Notes: generated from the letters alone by a model not told the origin. DNA of 48,391 nt from an uncultured Lachnospiraceae bacterium (GCA_910586255.1 CAJUHR010000034.1:1-48391), one strand, 5' to 3'; positions 1 to 9,079 are shown, numbered from the stretch's first letter. Made by a program: numbers and translations.

Positions 1-309
1 TTTAGGGCTTCTTAGTCCCGAAACCGGAAAAAGATTTGGATTAGCAAGCGGCTGCTCCACTCCTTTCTCCAAGGCGTACCTTTTGGGATTTCTTAAGTTA
101 CTGACATTGCCTGTGAACAGTAACAATATGCTGTTACCCAATTGAAAATATTTGGGATTTCTCTTGCTATTTTTGGTCAAATCCATTATGATTAAAAGGT
201 AACAACTGTTCTTATGTTCTATTTTCTAGGTTGATTTTCGGAAATATCTTATGTGCGTTTTGCACCATATTTCAGAGGAAAACTCAGTATACGGGAAAGG
301 AGTGGGTAT
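1..309. other. Region upstream of comM, no convincing gene
   Basis: No gene can be supported here. One frame is open from the left edge to about position 143, but its translation is low-complexity and resembles nothing I know. Visible structure: a 12-bp direct repeat TTTGGGATTTCT at 82-93 and 151-162, and an inverted repeat GTAACA/TGTTAC at 120-125 and 132-137. Related GTAAC/CTGTT words recur at 113-124 and 199-211. The stretch probably holds the comM promoter or leader, but I could not pick a clear -35/-10 pair. Confidence 0.4.
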
Positions 310-1854
310 TTGTTCAGCAAAGTGTATAGTGCGGGCCTACAGGGTATCGATGGATTTTTGGTACAAGTGGAGGCTGATGTGGGGAACGGACTTCCCGGGT
401 TCCATATGGTAGGATATCTGGCATCGGAGGTCAGGGAGGCGGAGGAGCGTGTTCGGACCTCCCTTAAAAATTCCGGATTTTTACTTTCCCCCAAAAAGAT
501 TATAGTGAATCTGTCACCGGCAGACATCCGCAAGGATGGGACAGCTTTTGACCTGCCGGTGGCTGTTGCGGTGCTGGCTTCCTATGGGGTGATAAATGCA
601 GAGACCTTAAGAGATCAGGCCTTTGTGGGGGAGCTGGGACTGAACGGCCAGGTGAAGCCGGTACGGGGGGTGCTGTCCATGGTTTCAGCCTTGCGGGAGG
701 CAGGCAGGAAACGATGTTTTCTTCCAAAGGAGAATGTGACTGAGGGGATGGCAGTAGGCGGGATTGATATCGTGGGCATAGAGCATCTGACGCAGATGAC
801 AGACTTTTTGACGAGTGAAAGGGAGCCCGGCAGACAGTGGCAGCCCTGTAACATTCCCGCAAAAGAGGAGCTTTCTCCCTATTCCGTGGATTTTTCGGAG
901 ATCAATGGTCAGCAGCTGGTTCGCAGGGCTACGGAGATAGCAGTGGCTGGGCGTCACAATATTCTTTATCTGGGACCTCCGGGAAGCGGAAAGAGTATGG
1001 TGGCTCAGAGGATTCCCACCATTATGCCGTCTTTGTCTCAGGAAGAGCAGCTGGAGATATCCAAGATATACAGTGTCTGCGGGATGCTGCCGCCGGGCAA
1101 GGCCCTGCTGGACAGACGGCCTTTTCGCTCTCCCCATCACACGATCAGCCCTCAGGCTATGGCAGGGGGAGGAAGATATCCAAAGCCAGGAGAGATATCC
1201 TTAGCGTCCAGAGGAGTGTTGTTTTTGGATGAGTTTCCGGAGTTTCGGAGGGAGGCTCTGGAGATTCTCAGACAGCCTTTGGAGGAGAGAAAGGTTACCA
1301 TATCCCGGGTCAATGGAAGCTGTACTTTTCCGGCCAACGTGCTGGTGGCAGCGGCAATGAATCCCTGCCCCTGTGGATTTTATCCGGACCGGAGCCGTTG
1401 TTCCTGCAATGAGGAGCAGGTGCGCCGGTATTTAGGAAGAATTTCCCGGCCTCTGTTGGAGAGAATGGACATCTGCGTGGAGACATCACCGGTCTCCTAT
1501 CGGGATTTGCGAGGCGGGGAGAAAGGTAATGAGCCGTCCTCTCTGATTCGGGAACGGGTGGAGCGGGCCGGGGAGATTCAGCGGAGGAGGTTTGCCGGCA
1601 GCGGTATTTTCTTTAACAGTGAGATGGGAAACCGGCAGGTGGAAGCCTACTGTCTGCTAGGTGAGAAGGAGGATGAGCTGCTTCACAAGGCTTTTCAGGA
1701 AAAACGACTCAGCGCCAGGGGCTGTCATAAGATATTAAAGGTGGCAAGGACCATTGCAGATCTGGAAGGGGAGGATCAGATCGGAATGAATCATCTGTGC
1801 GAGGCCATATCCTACCGGGATTTGGAGGAAAAATATTGGGGGAAGGGGGTGTGA
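310..1854 (+). CDS. comM: YifB/ComM family Mg-chelatase-like AAA+ ATPase
   Basis: About 514 residues, normal for the family. ComM proteins are hexameric AAA+ helicases that promote branch migration during integration of transforming DNA. The N-terminal ChlI-like fold starts FSKVYSAGLQGIDGFLV. The ATPase core has Walker A GPPGSGKSM near residue 220, Walker B LFLDEFPEF, and a four-cysteine motif (CPCGFYPDRSRCSC) typical of YifB. I chose the TTG at 310 because AAAGGAG at 296-302 lies 7 nt ahead and the protein then begins at the family's usual N-terminus; an in-frame ATG at 253 would add 19 unrelated residues. dprA begins 3 nt after the stop, so the two recombination genes are probably co-transcribed. 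The role in DNA uptake is inferred from the family. Confidence 0.9.
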   Translation: MFSKVYSAGLQGIDGFLVQVEADVGNGLPGFHMVGYLASEVREAEERVRTSLKNSGFLLSPKKIIVNLSPADIRKDGTAFDLPVAVAVLASYGVINAETLRDQAFVGELGLNGQVKPVRGVLSMVSALREAGRKRCFLPKENVTEGMAVGGIDIVGIEHLTQMTDFLTSEREPGRQWQPCNIPAKEELSPYSVDFSEINGQQLVRRATEIAVAGRHNILYLGPPGSGKSMVAQRIPTIMPSLSQEEQLEISKIYSVCGMLPPGKALLDRRPFRSPHHTISPQAMAGGGRYPKPGEISLASRGVLFLDEFPEFRREALEILRQPLEERKVTISRVNGSCTFPANVLVAAAMNPCPCGFYPDRSRCSCNEEQVRRYLGRISRPLLERMDICVETSPVSYRDLRGGEKGNEPSSLIRERVERAGEIQRRRFAGSGIFFNSEMGNRQVEAYCLLGEKEDELLHKAFQEKRLSARGCHKILKVARTIADLEGEDQIGMNHLCEAISYRDLEEKYWGKGV

Positions 1855-1857
1855 TGA

Positions 1858-2958
1858 TTGATAAGGGAAAAGGAGAAGGAATATCTCTACTGGCTGTGCC
1901 GGATTCCCTGTCTGGGAGCTGTATCCATCCGGAAATTATATGAGTATTTTCAAGGCTTTGAAGCAATATATAATATAGAAGATATGAAGCTTGAGCAGTC
2001 AGGTATCTTAAAGACAGATCAGAGAGAGGCGCTTTTTAAGTGGCGAGGTCACTTTTCCGAATGTCAGAGGGAGTATGACCAGATGAAGAAAATGGGGATT
2101 GATTTTGTCGCCTTCATGGATGAGAAATATCCCCAGCGGCTTTTGGAGATTTATGACTATCCCATGGGTCTTTTTGTGAAGGGAAGATTGCCTGAACAGA
2201 AGGCTCCGGCAGTGGCGATCGTAGGGGCCCGGGGATGCTCTGCCTACGGGGAAGGCCTGGCGGAGGAGTTTGCCCGGGCATTGGCAGCCAGGCAGGTTCA
2301 GGTGATCAGCGGCATGGCCCTTGGGATTGACGGGGCAGCCCATAGGGGAGCCTTGAAAGCAGGAGGAAATACCTTCGGAGTGCTGGGCTGCGGGGTGGAT
2401 ATCTGTTATCCGCCCTCCAACTATCCTTTGTATGAGGCGATGAGCCGTCAGGGAGGAATCCTGTCGGAATTTCCCTGCAAAACAAATCCCAGAGCCAATC
2501 ATTTCCCTATGAGAAACCGGATTATCAGCGGCATGTCGGATGCAGTGCTGGTGGTGGAGGCAAAGACCAGGAGCGGTTCCCTGATTACGGCAGAGCTGGG
2601 ATTGGAGCAGGGAAGAGAGGTGTTTGCCGTGCCCGGAAGGATCACGGATCATTTGAGCAGCGGATGCAATCTGCTGATTCAGCAGGGGGCTCATATGGCA
2701 ATTTCTCCCAATGATATTCTGGAATATCTGGGAGTAAAGTGCCAAAAAGAGTTAATTCTTCATGAAAAAAATATAAATGGACTTGCAAAGAAGGAAAAAA
2801 TGGTGTATAGTTGCCTCGATTTCAAACCCAGACATCTGGATGATATTATGGAAGGCTGCGGGTTGGGAGTCGGTGAATGTATAAACATTCTGCTGGAACT
2901 TGAGCTGGGAGGATATGTATTCCGTTCAGGGAGCCATTATTATGGAAAAAAACTATGA
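1858..2958 (+). CDS. dprA: DNA processing protein DprA
   Basis: 366 residues. DprA binds incoming single-stranded DNA during transformation and loads RecA. The Rossmann-like core shows AIVGARGCSAYGEG, SGMALGIDGAAHRGAL and GVLGCGVDICYP, the family's nucleotide-fold and ssDNA-binding motifs. A short N-terminal helical domain precedes it (residues 1-100), and a winged-helix-like C-terminus (about 300-366) follows. Translation starts at TTG 1858, 8 nt after GGAAGGGGG (1841-1849); the nearby ATG at 1854 is in another frame. It follows comM by 3 nt and precedes topA by 15 nt, an order common in clostridia. Many non-competent Firmicutes keep dprA, so the gene alone does not prove competence. Confidence 0.95.
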   Translation: MIREKEKEYLYWLCRIPCLGAVSIRKLYEYFQGFEAIYNIEDMKLEQSGILKTDQREALFKWRGHFSECQREYDQMKKMGIDFVAFMDEKYPQRLLEIYDYPMGLFVKGRLPEQKAPAVAIVGARGCSAYGEGLAEEFARALAARQVQVISGMALGIDGAAHRGALKAGGNTFGVLGCGVDICYPPSNYPLYEAMSRQGGILSEFPCKTNPRANHFPMRNRIISGMSDAVLVVEAKTRSGSLITAELGLEQGREVFAVPGRITDHLSSGCNLLIQQGAHMAISPNDILEYLGVKCQKELILHEKNINGLAKKEKMVYSCLDFKPRHLDDIMEGCGLGVGECINILLELELGGYVFRSGSHYYGKKL

Positions 2959-2973
2959 AATATAGGAGCAACC

Positions 2974-5058
2974 ATGGCGAAGAATTTAGTTATTGTGGAG
3001 TCACCTGCAAAAGTAAAAACCATTCGTAAGTTTCTTGGCACCAACTATGAGGTGGATGCTTCCAATGGGCATGTACGAGATTTGCCGAAAAGTACCCTGG
3101 GGATCGATGTGGAGCACGATTATGAGCCTAAGTATATTACCATCAGGGGGAAAGGAGATATCCTGTCCAAGCTTCGCAAGGAGGTAAAAAAGGCGGATAA
3201 GATTTATCTGGCTACGGACCCGGACCGGGAGGGAGAGGCGATTTCCTGGCATCTGATGAAGGCATTAAAGCTGGATGAGCTGGAGGATAAGAAGATTTAC
3301 CGGGTCAGCTTTAATGAAATCACCAAGACAGCGGTGAAAAATTCTCTCAAAAGCCCCAGGAGTATAGACATGGATCTGGTGGATGCCCAGCAGGCCAGAC
3401 GGATGCTGGACCGGATGGTGGGGTATAGCATCAGCCCTCTGCTGTGGGCAAAAGTCAAGCGAGGCCTTAGCGCGGGGCGGGTGCAGTCAGTGGCTCTTCG
3501 TATGATCTGTGATCGGGAGGATGAGATATCAGCTTTTATACCGGAGGAATATTGGACACTGGAGGCAGAGCTGATGCAGCCGGGAGGCCGAAAACCCATG
3601 AAGGCTAAATTTTACGGAACCTGCCGTGAGAAAGTTGCCATTCACAAAAAGGAAGAGCTGGATCAGATTCTTTTAAAGCTGGAGGGACAGGAATATAAGG
3701 TTCTGGAGGTGAAGGCCGGAGAGCGGACAAAGAAACCGCCGATTCCCTTTACCACAAGCACCCTTCAGCAGGAGGCATCCAAGGTACTGAATTTCTCCAC
3801 ACAGAAAACCATGCGCCTGGCACAGCAGCTGTATGAGGGAGTGGACATAAAGGGACACGGAACCATTGGTCTGATCACCTACTTGCGTACAGATTCTACC
3901 AGAATCGCCGAAGAGGCGGACGGGGCAGCCCGCAAATATGTGGAGGAAACCTATGGGGAGAAATATGTTTTAAAAAGCGATTATGCCCGGAAAAACGGAG
4001 CCAAGATCCAGGATGCCCATGAGGCAATCCGCCCCACAGATATTACACTGACACCGGTGCTGGTGAAGGAATCCCTTCAGAGAGATTTGTTCCGTCTGTA
4101 CCAGTTGATCTGGAAGCGTTTTACGGCCAGCCGTATGCAGCCGGCTGTGTATGAGACCACCTCCGTGAAGATTGGAGCAGGGGAGTATATCTTTACGTTG
4201 TCAGCCTCCAAGATTGCCTTTGACGGGTTTATGTCAGTCTACGTCCAGGAGGATGAAAAGGAGGAGGCCAATACACTTTTTGGAAAGCTTGTCCAAGGGG
4301 ATGTGCTAAAGCTCTCCCAGCTGGTGCCTGGGCAGCATTTTACCCAGCCCCCGGCCCATTACACGGAGGCATCCCTGGTAAAGGCGCTGGAGGAACAGGG
4401 AATCGGCCGTCCCAGTACCTATGCGCCCACCATTACCACGATTCTGGCCAGGCGCTATGTGACCAAGGAGAACAAGAACCTGTATGTGACAGAGTTGGGA
4501 GAGGCTGTCAATGGAATCATGAAGAACTGCTTTCCCAGTATTGTGGACACCAGCTTTACCGCCAATATGGAAATGCTGTTAGATAAGGTGGGAGATGGTT
4601 CTGTCAAGTGGAAAACCGTGGTGGAGAATTTTTATCCGGATCTGGACGAGGCGGTGAAGACGGCTCAAAAAACCTTGGAATCCGTTAAGATTGCGGACGA
4701 GGTGTCCGATGTGATCTGTGATGTCTGTGGCCGGAATATGGTGATCAAATATGGTCCCCACGGGAAATTTCTGGCGTGTCCGGGATTTCCGGACTGTAAA
4801 AACACCAAGCCCTATCTGGAAAAGATAGGTGTGCCGTGTCCCAAATGCGGGGGTGAGGTGGTAATCAAAAAGACGAAAAAGGGCCGTAGGTTTTTCGGCT
4901 GTGAGAATAATCCGGAATGTGATTTCATGTCCTGGCAGAAGCCGTCTCTGGAAAAATGTCCTCAGTGTCAGGGATATATGGTGGAACGGGGAAGTAAGCT
5001 GGTCTGCGCGGATGAGCAATGCGGCTACAGCATGAACATGAAATCAAAGAAAGACTAA
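2974..5058 (+). CDS. topA: DNA topoisomerase I (type IA)
   Basis: 694 residues, full length. It relaxes negative supercoils by transient single-strand cleavage. The N-terminal TOPRIM domain begins KNLVIVESPAKVKTIRKFLG and carries the acidic metal site in ATDPDREGEAI. The catalytic tyrosine is in GLITYLRTDST (about residue 303). The C-terminus has three zinc-ribbon modules (CDVCGRN near 583, CPKCGGE near 625, CPQCQGY near 665), each with paired cysteines. ATG 2974 follows AGGAG in the 15-nt gap after dprA, suggesting co-transcription. Downstream is an inverted repeat and then the independent codY promoter. Confidence 0.98.
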   Translation: MAKNLVIVESPAKVKTIRKFLGTNYEVDASNGHVRDLPKSTLGIDVEHDYEPKYITIRGKGDILSKLRKEVKKADKIYLATDPDREGEAISWHLMKALKLDELEDKKIYRVSFNEITKTAVKNSLKSPRSIDMDLVDAQQARRMLDRMVGYSISPLLWAKVKRGLSAGRVQSVALRMICDREDEISAFIPEEYWTLEAELMQPGGRKPMKAKFYGTCREKVAIHKKEELDQILLKLEGQEYKVLEVKAGERTKKPPIPFTTSTLQQEASKVLNFSTQKTMRLAQQLYEGVDIKGHGTIGLITYLRTDSTRIAEEADGAARKYVEETYGEKYVLKSDYARKNGAKIQDAHEAIRPTDITLTPVLVKESLQRDLFRLYQLIWKRFTASRMQPAVYETTSVKIGAGEYIFTLSASKIAFDGFMSVYVQEDEKEEANTLFGKLVQGDVLKLSQLVPGQHFTQPPAHYTEASLVKALEEQGIGRPSTYAPTITTILARRYVTKENKNLYVTELGEAVNGIMKNCFPSIVDTSFTANMEMLLDKVGDGSVKWKTVVENFYPDLDEAVKTAQKTLESVKIADEVSDVICDVCGRNMVIKYGPHGKFLACPGFPDCKNTKPYLEKIGVPCPKCGGEVVIKKTKKGRRFFGCENNPECDFMSWQKPSLEKCPQCQGYMVERGSKLVCADEQCGYSMNMKSKKD

Positions 5059-5085
5059 AATTAAATCGAGAAAAAGGCTTGAAAA

Positions 5086-5135
5086 ACAGGCAAAAATCCG
5101 GTTGTAAAAGACAATTCTTATGGATTTTTGCCTGT
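5086..5135. repeat. 14-bp inverted repeat after topA
   Basis: Arms ACAGGCAAAAATCC (5086-5099) and GGATTTTTGCCTGT (5122-5135) are perfectly complementary, with a 22-nt loop. No T-run follows the right arm, so it is not a textbook intrinsic terminator, although its own right arm contains five Ts. It probably stabilises or ends the topA transcript; which of these is unclear. Confidence 0.5.
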
Positions 5136-5184
5136 AATGGTTTATGTGTCTGAACTGTTGCGAGAATTTTTTAAAAATGTCAAA

Positions 5185-5229
5185 AATTTTCAAAAAACTA
5201 TTGTTAATAATGAAAAATCATGTTAATAT
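5185..5229 (+). promoter_or_regulatory. codY promoter with CodY box
   Basis: A sigma-A type promoter reads TTGTTA (5201-5206), 17 nt, TAATAT (5224-5229). Just upstream, 5185-5199 (AATTTTCAAAAAACT) matches the CodY consensus AATTTTCWGAAAATT at 13 of 15 positions. A box abutting the -35 suggests negative autoregulation of codY when branched-chain amino acids and GTP are plentiful. The box and promoter are seen; the regulation is inferred. Confidence 0.65.
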
Positions 5230-5287
5230 TTATGTAACGTACTTTGATTCGGAATAATACAACCACAAATTGAGGAGGTTTTTCGGA

Positions 5288-6064
5288 ATGAGTGTACAGT
5301 TACTGGATAAGACAAGAAAAATCAATAAATTATTGCATAACAATAGCTCTCACAAGGTAGTGTTCAATGACATTTGTAAGGTTTTAAGTGAGATTCTTCT
5401 CTCCAACATTTTGGTTATCAGCAAGAAGGGAAAGGTATTGGGTGTTGGTATCTGTTCCGGTGTGGATGAGATCGAAGAGCTGATTGAGGATCAGGTGGGC
5501 GGTTTTGTGGACCGGATGCTGAATGAGAGACTTTTAAGCATTCTTTCCACCAAGGAGAATGTTAATCTTGCCACCTTGGGCTTTGCCGAGGAGAATGTGA
5601 AGAAGTATCAGGCGATCATCACTCCCATTGACATAGCTGGTGAGCGCCTGGGCACCTTATTTATCTACAAATGCAATGAGCAGTATGATATTGATGATAT
5701 CATTCTCAGCGAATACGGCACTACGGTGGTGGGACTGGAGATGATGCGTTCTGTCAATGAGGAGAATGCAGAGGAGACCCGCAAAATCCAGATTGTTAAG
5801 TCAGCTATCAGCACCCTGTCCTTTTCGGAACTGGAGGCCATTACCCATATTTTTGAGGAGCTGGATGGCAATGAGGGGATTTTGGTAGCCAGCAAAATTG
5901 CGGACCGGGTGGGGATTACCCGTTCTGTGATTGTCAATGCTCTGCGCAAATTTGAGAGTGCCGGCGTTATTGAGTCCCGGTCGTCCGGGATGAAGGGAAC
6001 CTATATTAAGGTTTTGAATGATGTGGTATTTGAGGAACTGAAAAATATCAAAACTGCCAAGTGA
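5288..6064 (+). CDS. codY: Global transcriptional regulator CodY
   Basis: 258 residues, the usual length. CodY senses branched-chain amino acids through an N-terminal GAF domain (residues 1-155) and GTP, and represses nutrient-scavenging genes. The C-terminal winged helix-turn-helix is clear: SKIADRVGITRSVIVNALRK followed by FESAGVIESRSSGMKGTYIKVLN. ATG 5288 is chosen because GAGGAGG (5272-5278) lies 9 nt upstream and the protein then begins MSVQLLDKTRKINKLL, as in other CodY proteins; an in-frame codon at 5270 overlaps the ribosome site. It has its own promoter with a CodY box and is followed by a strong terminator. Confidence 0.97.
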   Translation: MSVQLLDKTRKINKLLHNNSSHKVVFNDICKVLSEILLSNILVISKKGKVLGVGICSGVDEIEELIEDQVGGFVDRMLNERLLSILSTKENVNLATLGFAEENVKKYQAIITPIDIAGERLGTLFIYKCNEQYDIDDIILSEYGTTVVGLEMMRSVNEENAEETRKIQIVKSAISTLSFSELEAITHIFEELDGNEGILVASKIADRVGITRSVIVNALRKFESAGVIESRSSGMKGTYIKVLNDVVFEELKNIKTAK

Positions 6065-6105
6065 GAAAAAGGTATAGGGCAGGTACCGGTAAAAGGATAC
6101 ACATA

Positions 6106-6142
6106 AAAACGCTTCCGGGGTTTATCCTTGAAAGCGTTTTTT
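6106..6142. terminator. Intrinsic terminator after codY (bidirectional)
   Basis: Stem AAAACGCTT (6106-6114) pairs with AAGCGTTTT (6132-6140) and runs into TTTTTT on the plus strand. On the minus strand the other arm also ends in Ts, so it can end both codY and the convergent chemoreceptor fragment. A second hairpin (GGCCTCCATGCT paired with AGCATGCAGGCC, about 6152-6180) lies beyond it without a T-tail. Confidence 0.85.
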
Positions 6143-6189
6143 ATGCGCGCGGGCCTCCATGCTAAAGCAGCATGCAGGCCGCATGGTCT

Positions 6190-7215
6190 TTATTCCCGAA
6201 GCCGGAGAGTGACCTGGTTGAAATCGCTGGCCAACACGCCAAGCTCGTCCCCTGACTGATAGTGTATGGACTGATCTAACTCTCCCTGAGCAATCCGGGT
6301 AGCCACCAGGCTCAGCTCCCTGACCGGACGGCCGATGACACGCCGAACCTGGATTACCACCAAAAGAATCAGAACCAGCACAGCCAAAACCGCCACCAGC
6401 AGCATGCTGGCGGTCAGCTGATGCAGCTCATTTAAAACTTCTGCCCGTGACACATAGGCCACAGCCATCCAGTCACTGCCCGGTATCGGTTCTACCTGGA
6501 TATATGTATTGTCATAGAAAGACAGTCCTGTCTTTCCTTCCTGAATCTTCCGGTTGGCATAAACATACATGCCATCACTCATTTCCTCCAGCTTCTTCCC
6601 TGTGACAGCCTTGTCACGATGGCCGATGACTGTGCCGGTCCGGGTGTCCACCAGAAAAATACCTCCGGTGTCCTCAAGCTTTACCTGGCCGACAATATTA
6701 GAGATAGATTCCAGATAAACATCGGCAGCGGCAACTCCCCGTATCGTCCCGTCCTGATTTTTCAGCATACCTGAGGCGCCTACCACATAGGACTGACTGT
6801 CCTCATCAAAATATACATCTCCTAATATAAAAGGCGCTGATTGAAGGCCATCCTGGTACCAGCTCTTTGTAGTGGAATCGAAATCCGGGCCCGACACGAA
6901 GGAAGCGTGGTATAAAGAACCGTCCGTCAACGCCACATACAGTCCGGCTGGATAAGCATCATTTTGACCGGCTGTGTGTTTGATATAATCGGTCATGGAG
7001 GGAATATCCATGTTCTCATACTCAATGGTATCCCGCTGGGTTTCTAACATGGTCAGTGTACTGTTCATCCAGGCTTTTGTCTCCTGGATCGTCCGGTCTG
7101 TGGTAGTTTGAAGCAGATCCTCACTCTTGTCCAACAGCGCGCCTGACATCTGGAAATAGACTACGGCAAACAGAATTGCAACAGCAATCACAACACTTAT
7201 GCGTGTTTTATCATC
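6190..7215 (-). pseudogene. Truncated methyl-accepting chemotaxis-type sensor (dCache-HAMP only)
   Basis: The reading frame encodes an N-terminal membrane segment (ISVVIAVAILFAVVYFQ), a periplasmic-type dCache domain (with SWYQDGLQSAPFILGDVYFD and GVAAADVYLESIS), a second membrane segment (MLLVAVLAVLVLILLVVIQV) and a HAMP domain ending FNQVTLRLRE, then stops. The cytoplasmic methyl-accepting signalling domain that should follow is absent, and only about 125 nt remain before codY. The 5' end is also suspect: the only upstream ATG in frame is at 7326, inside the divergent pckA gene, and no ribosome site precedes the homologous part. I read this as a receptor gene trimmed at both ends. A stand-alone sensor protein remains possible. 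Confidence 0.7.
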
Positions 7216-7225
7216 GCAAAAAGTA

Positions 7226-7281
7226 TTGACTTTTAATTCACAAAGTGAGATAATAGATACAAATTTCGATTTACGAAATTT
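7226..7281 (+). promoter_or_regulatory. pckA promoter and start-site inverted repeat
   Basis: TTGACT (7226-7231), 17 nt, GATAAT (7249-7254) forms a strong promoter with an expected start near 7261. Exactly there lies a perfect inverted repeat AAATTTCG-ATTTA-CGAAATTT (7261-7281). It could be an operator for a repressor or a 5' stem that stabilises the mRNA. Ribosome site AAGGAGG at 7288-7294 follows. Confidence 0.65.
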
Positions 7282-7301
7282 AAGATTAAGGAGGAAGTAG
7301 A

Positions 7302-8999
7302 ATGGCAACAAAAGCTTATTACCCAATCAGTGAGATCGGAAAAGGAAAGGTTGGTTTTTCCAAGACCAGATCTATCATCGAGGCAGCTTTCTATGGAAAC
7401 AATGTGGTGAAGGTAAACACTCTGAAAGAAGCGTATGAGTTAGCGAAGAATTCTCCAGGAACAATCGTGACCGATATGCCGGTTTACAGAGGTGAAGAAT
7501 TTGGCCTGGAAAAGGATGCTAAGGTTTTGCTGTTCAATGATGGCGCGATCACCGGCCGTTATGCTACTGCCCGCCGTATTGCGGGAGAGCCCGGAGTGGA
7601 TTGCAATGCCCTGGATATTGTTGCCATGGACGCGGTCTACGAGTCTCGCTGGAAAACCATGTACCATGCAGAGGTTTTTGTAGGTCTGGATCCGGAATTT
7701 ATGGTAAAGGCTCACCTGCTTATTCCCGAGGGCGAAGAGAACATCATGTACAACTGGATGCTGAACTTCCAGTATATGTCGGATGAGTATGTGAAGATGT
7801 ACAAGGATTCCAAGCCGGTGGGTGACGGCAAGGAAGCTGACATTTATATTTTCTCAGATCCCCAGTGGACAGGCTCTGACCGTCCCAATGTATCTTTAGA
7901 CTGCCTGTCGGATCCCCAGAAGAAGACCCTGTGCTATTTCAACACAGAGACCAATTGTGCATGCATTCTGGGTATGAGATACTTTGGCGAGCATAAGAAG
8001 GGCACTCTGACAATGGCATGGGCCATTGCCAACCGCAACGGATATGCTTCCTGCCATGGCGGACAGAAGGAGTATCTGCTTCCTGACGGAAAGAAGTATG
8101 TTGCCTCCGTATATGGTCTGTCCGGATCTGGTAAGTCCACCCTGACCCATGCAAAGCATGGCGGAAAGTATGAGATCAAGGTTCTGCATGATGATGCTTT
8201 TGTAATCAATACAGATACCTGTGCATCCATCGCTCTGGAGCCTACCTATTTTGATAAGACCGCCGATTATCCTACCGGCTGTGACGACAACAAGTATCTT
8301 CTGACAGCTCAGAACTGCTCCGCCACTCTGGACGATGAGGGCAAGCTGCAGCTGGTGACAGAGGATATCCGCAACGGTAACGGCCGTGCTATCAAGTCAA
8401 AACTGTGGTCTCCCAACCGTGTAGACAAGATCGATGCTCCTGTAAACGCGATCTTCTGGATCATGAAGGATCCCACCATTCCGCCGGTAGTGAAGCTGAA
8501 AGGCGCTTCTTTAGCTTCTGTTATGGGTGCAACCCTGGCTACCAAACGTTCTTCCGCAGAGCGTCTGGCTCCCGGCGTGGATCCCAACAAGCTTGTTGTG
8601 GTTCCCTATGCGAATCCCTTCCGTACCTATCCGCTGGCCAATGACTATGAGAAGTTCAAAAAGCTGGTGGAGGAGAAGAACGTTGACTGCTACATTGTCA
8701 ACACCGGCGATTTCATGGGCAAGAAGGTAAAACCGGCCGACACCCTGGGTATTCTGGAGGCTATTGTTGAGAACAAGGCAGACTTCCACAAATGGGGTCC
8801 CTTCTCTGACATCGAGATTCTTGACTGGGAAGGCTTTGTGCCGGATATGAACGATGCAGAGTATGTAGGCCAGCTGAAGGCCCGCATGAATGACCGTGTC
8901 AATGAGATCAAGCAGTTTGCAGAGGCCAAGGAAGGCTATGACAAGCTGCCGGATGACGCGCTGGCTGCTATCCAGAAGGTAGTGGATGAGTTAGGCTGA
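7302..8999 (+). CDS. pckA: Phosphoenolpyruvate carboxykinase (ATP)
   Basis: 565 residues, slightly longer than typical ATP-PEPCK (about 520-540). It interconverts oxaloacetate + ATP and PEP + ADP + CO2; in anaerobes it often runs toward oxaloacetate or balances PEP. Visible motifs: the P-loop GLSGSGKST near residue 270, followed by the kinase-2 stretch LHDDAFVI, and the PEPCK-specific stretches TGRYATARRIAGEP and GRAIKSKLWSPNRVDKIDAP. ATG 7302 sits 7 nt after AAGGAGG. It has its own promoter and looks monocistronic, with hairpins after the stop. It is divergent from the chemoreceptor fragment. Oxaloacetate predicted from the GalC-type aldolase at 19.9 kb could feed this enzyme (inference). 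Confidence 0.96.
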   Translation: MATKAYYPISEIGKGKVGFSKTRSIIEAAFYGNNVVKVNTLKEAYELAKNSPGTIVTDMPVYRGEEFGLEKDAKVLLFNDGAITGRYATARRIAGEPGVDCNALDIVAMDAVYESRWKTMYHAEVFVGLDPEFMVKAHLLIPEGEENIMYNWMLNFQYMSDEYVKMYKDSKPVGDGKEADIYIFSDPQWTGSDRPNVSLDCLSDPQKKTLCYFNTETNCACILGMRYFGEHKKGTLTMAWAIANRNGYASCHGGQKEYLLPDGKKYVASVYGLSGSGKSTLTHAKHGGKYEIKVLHDDAFVINTDTCASIALEPTYFDKTADYPTGCDDNKYLLTAQNCSATLDDEGKLQLVTEDIRNGNGRAIKSKLWSPNRVDKIDAPVNAIFWIMKDPTIPPVVKLKGASLASVMGATLATKRSSAERLAPGVDPNKLVVVPYANPFRTYPLANDYEKFKKLVEEKNVDCYIVNTGDFMGKKVKPADTLGILEAIVENKADFHKWGPFSDIEILDWEGFVPDMNDAEYVGQLKARMNDRVNEIKQFAEAKEGYDKLPDDALAAIQKVVDELG

Positions 9000-9079
9000 T
9001 TGTAATAACTGTTATAACTGATTTGAAAGGGATCAAAAGGGCGTCATGAGTGCCCGGACAGATTCTCTAAAGTGGGTAA

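Noticed and set aside
2008..2745. 245-codon minus-strand frame inside dprA
   Set aside because: Antisense shadow of a well-conserved gene; Cys/His/Pro-rich translation without motifs.
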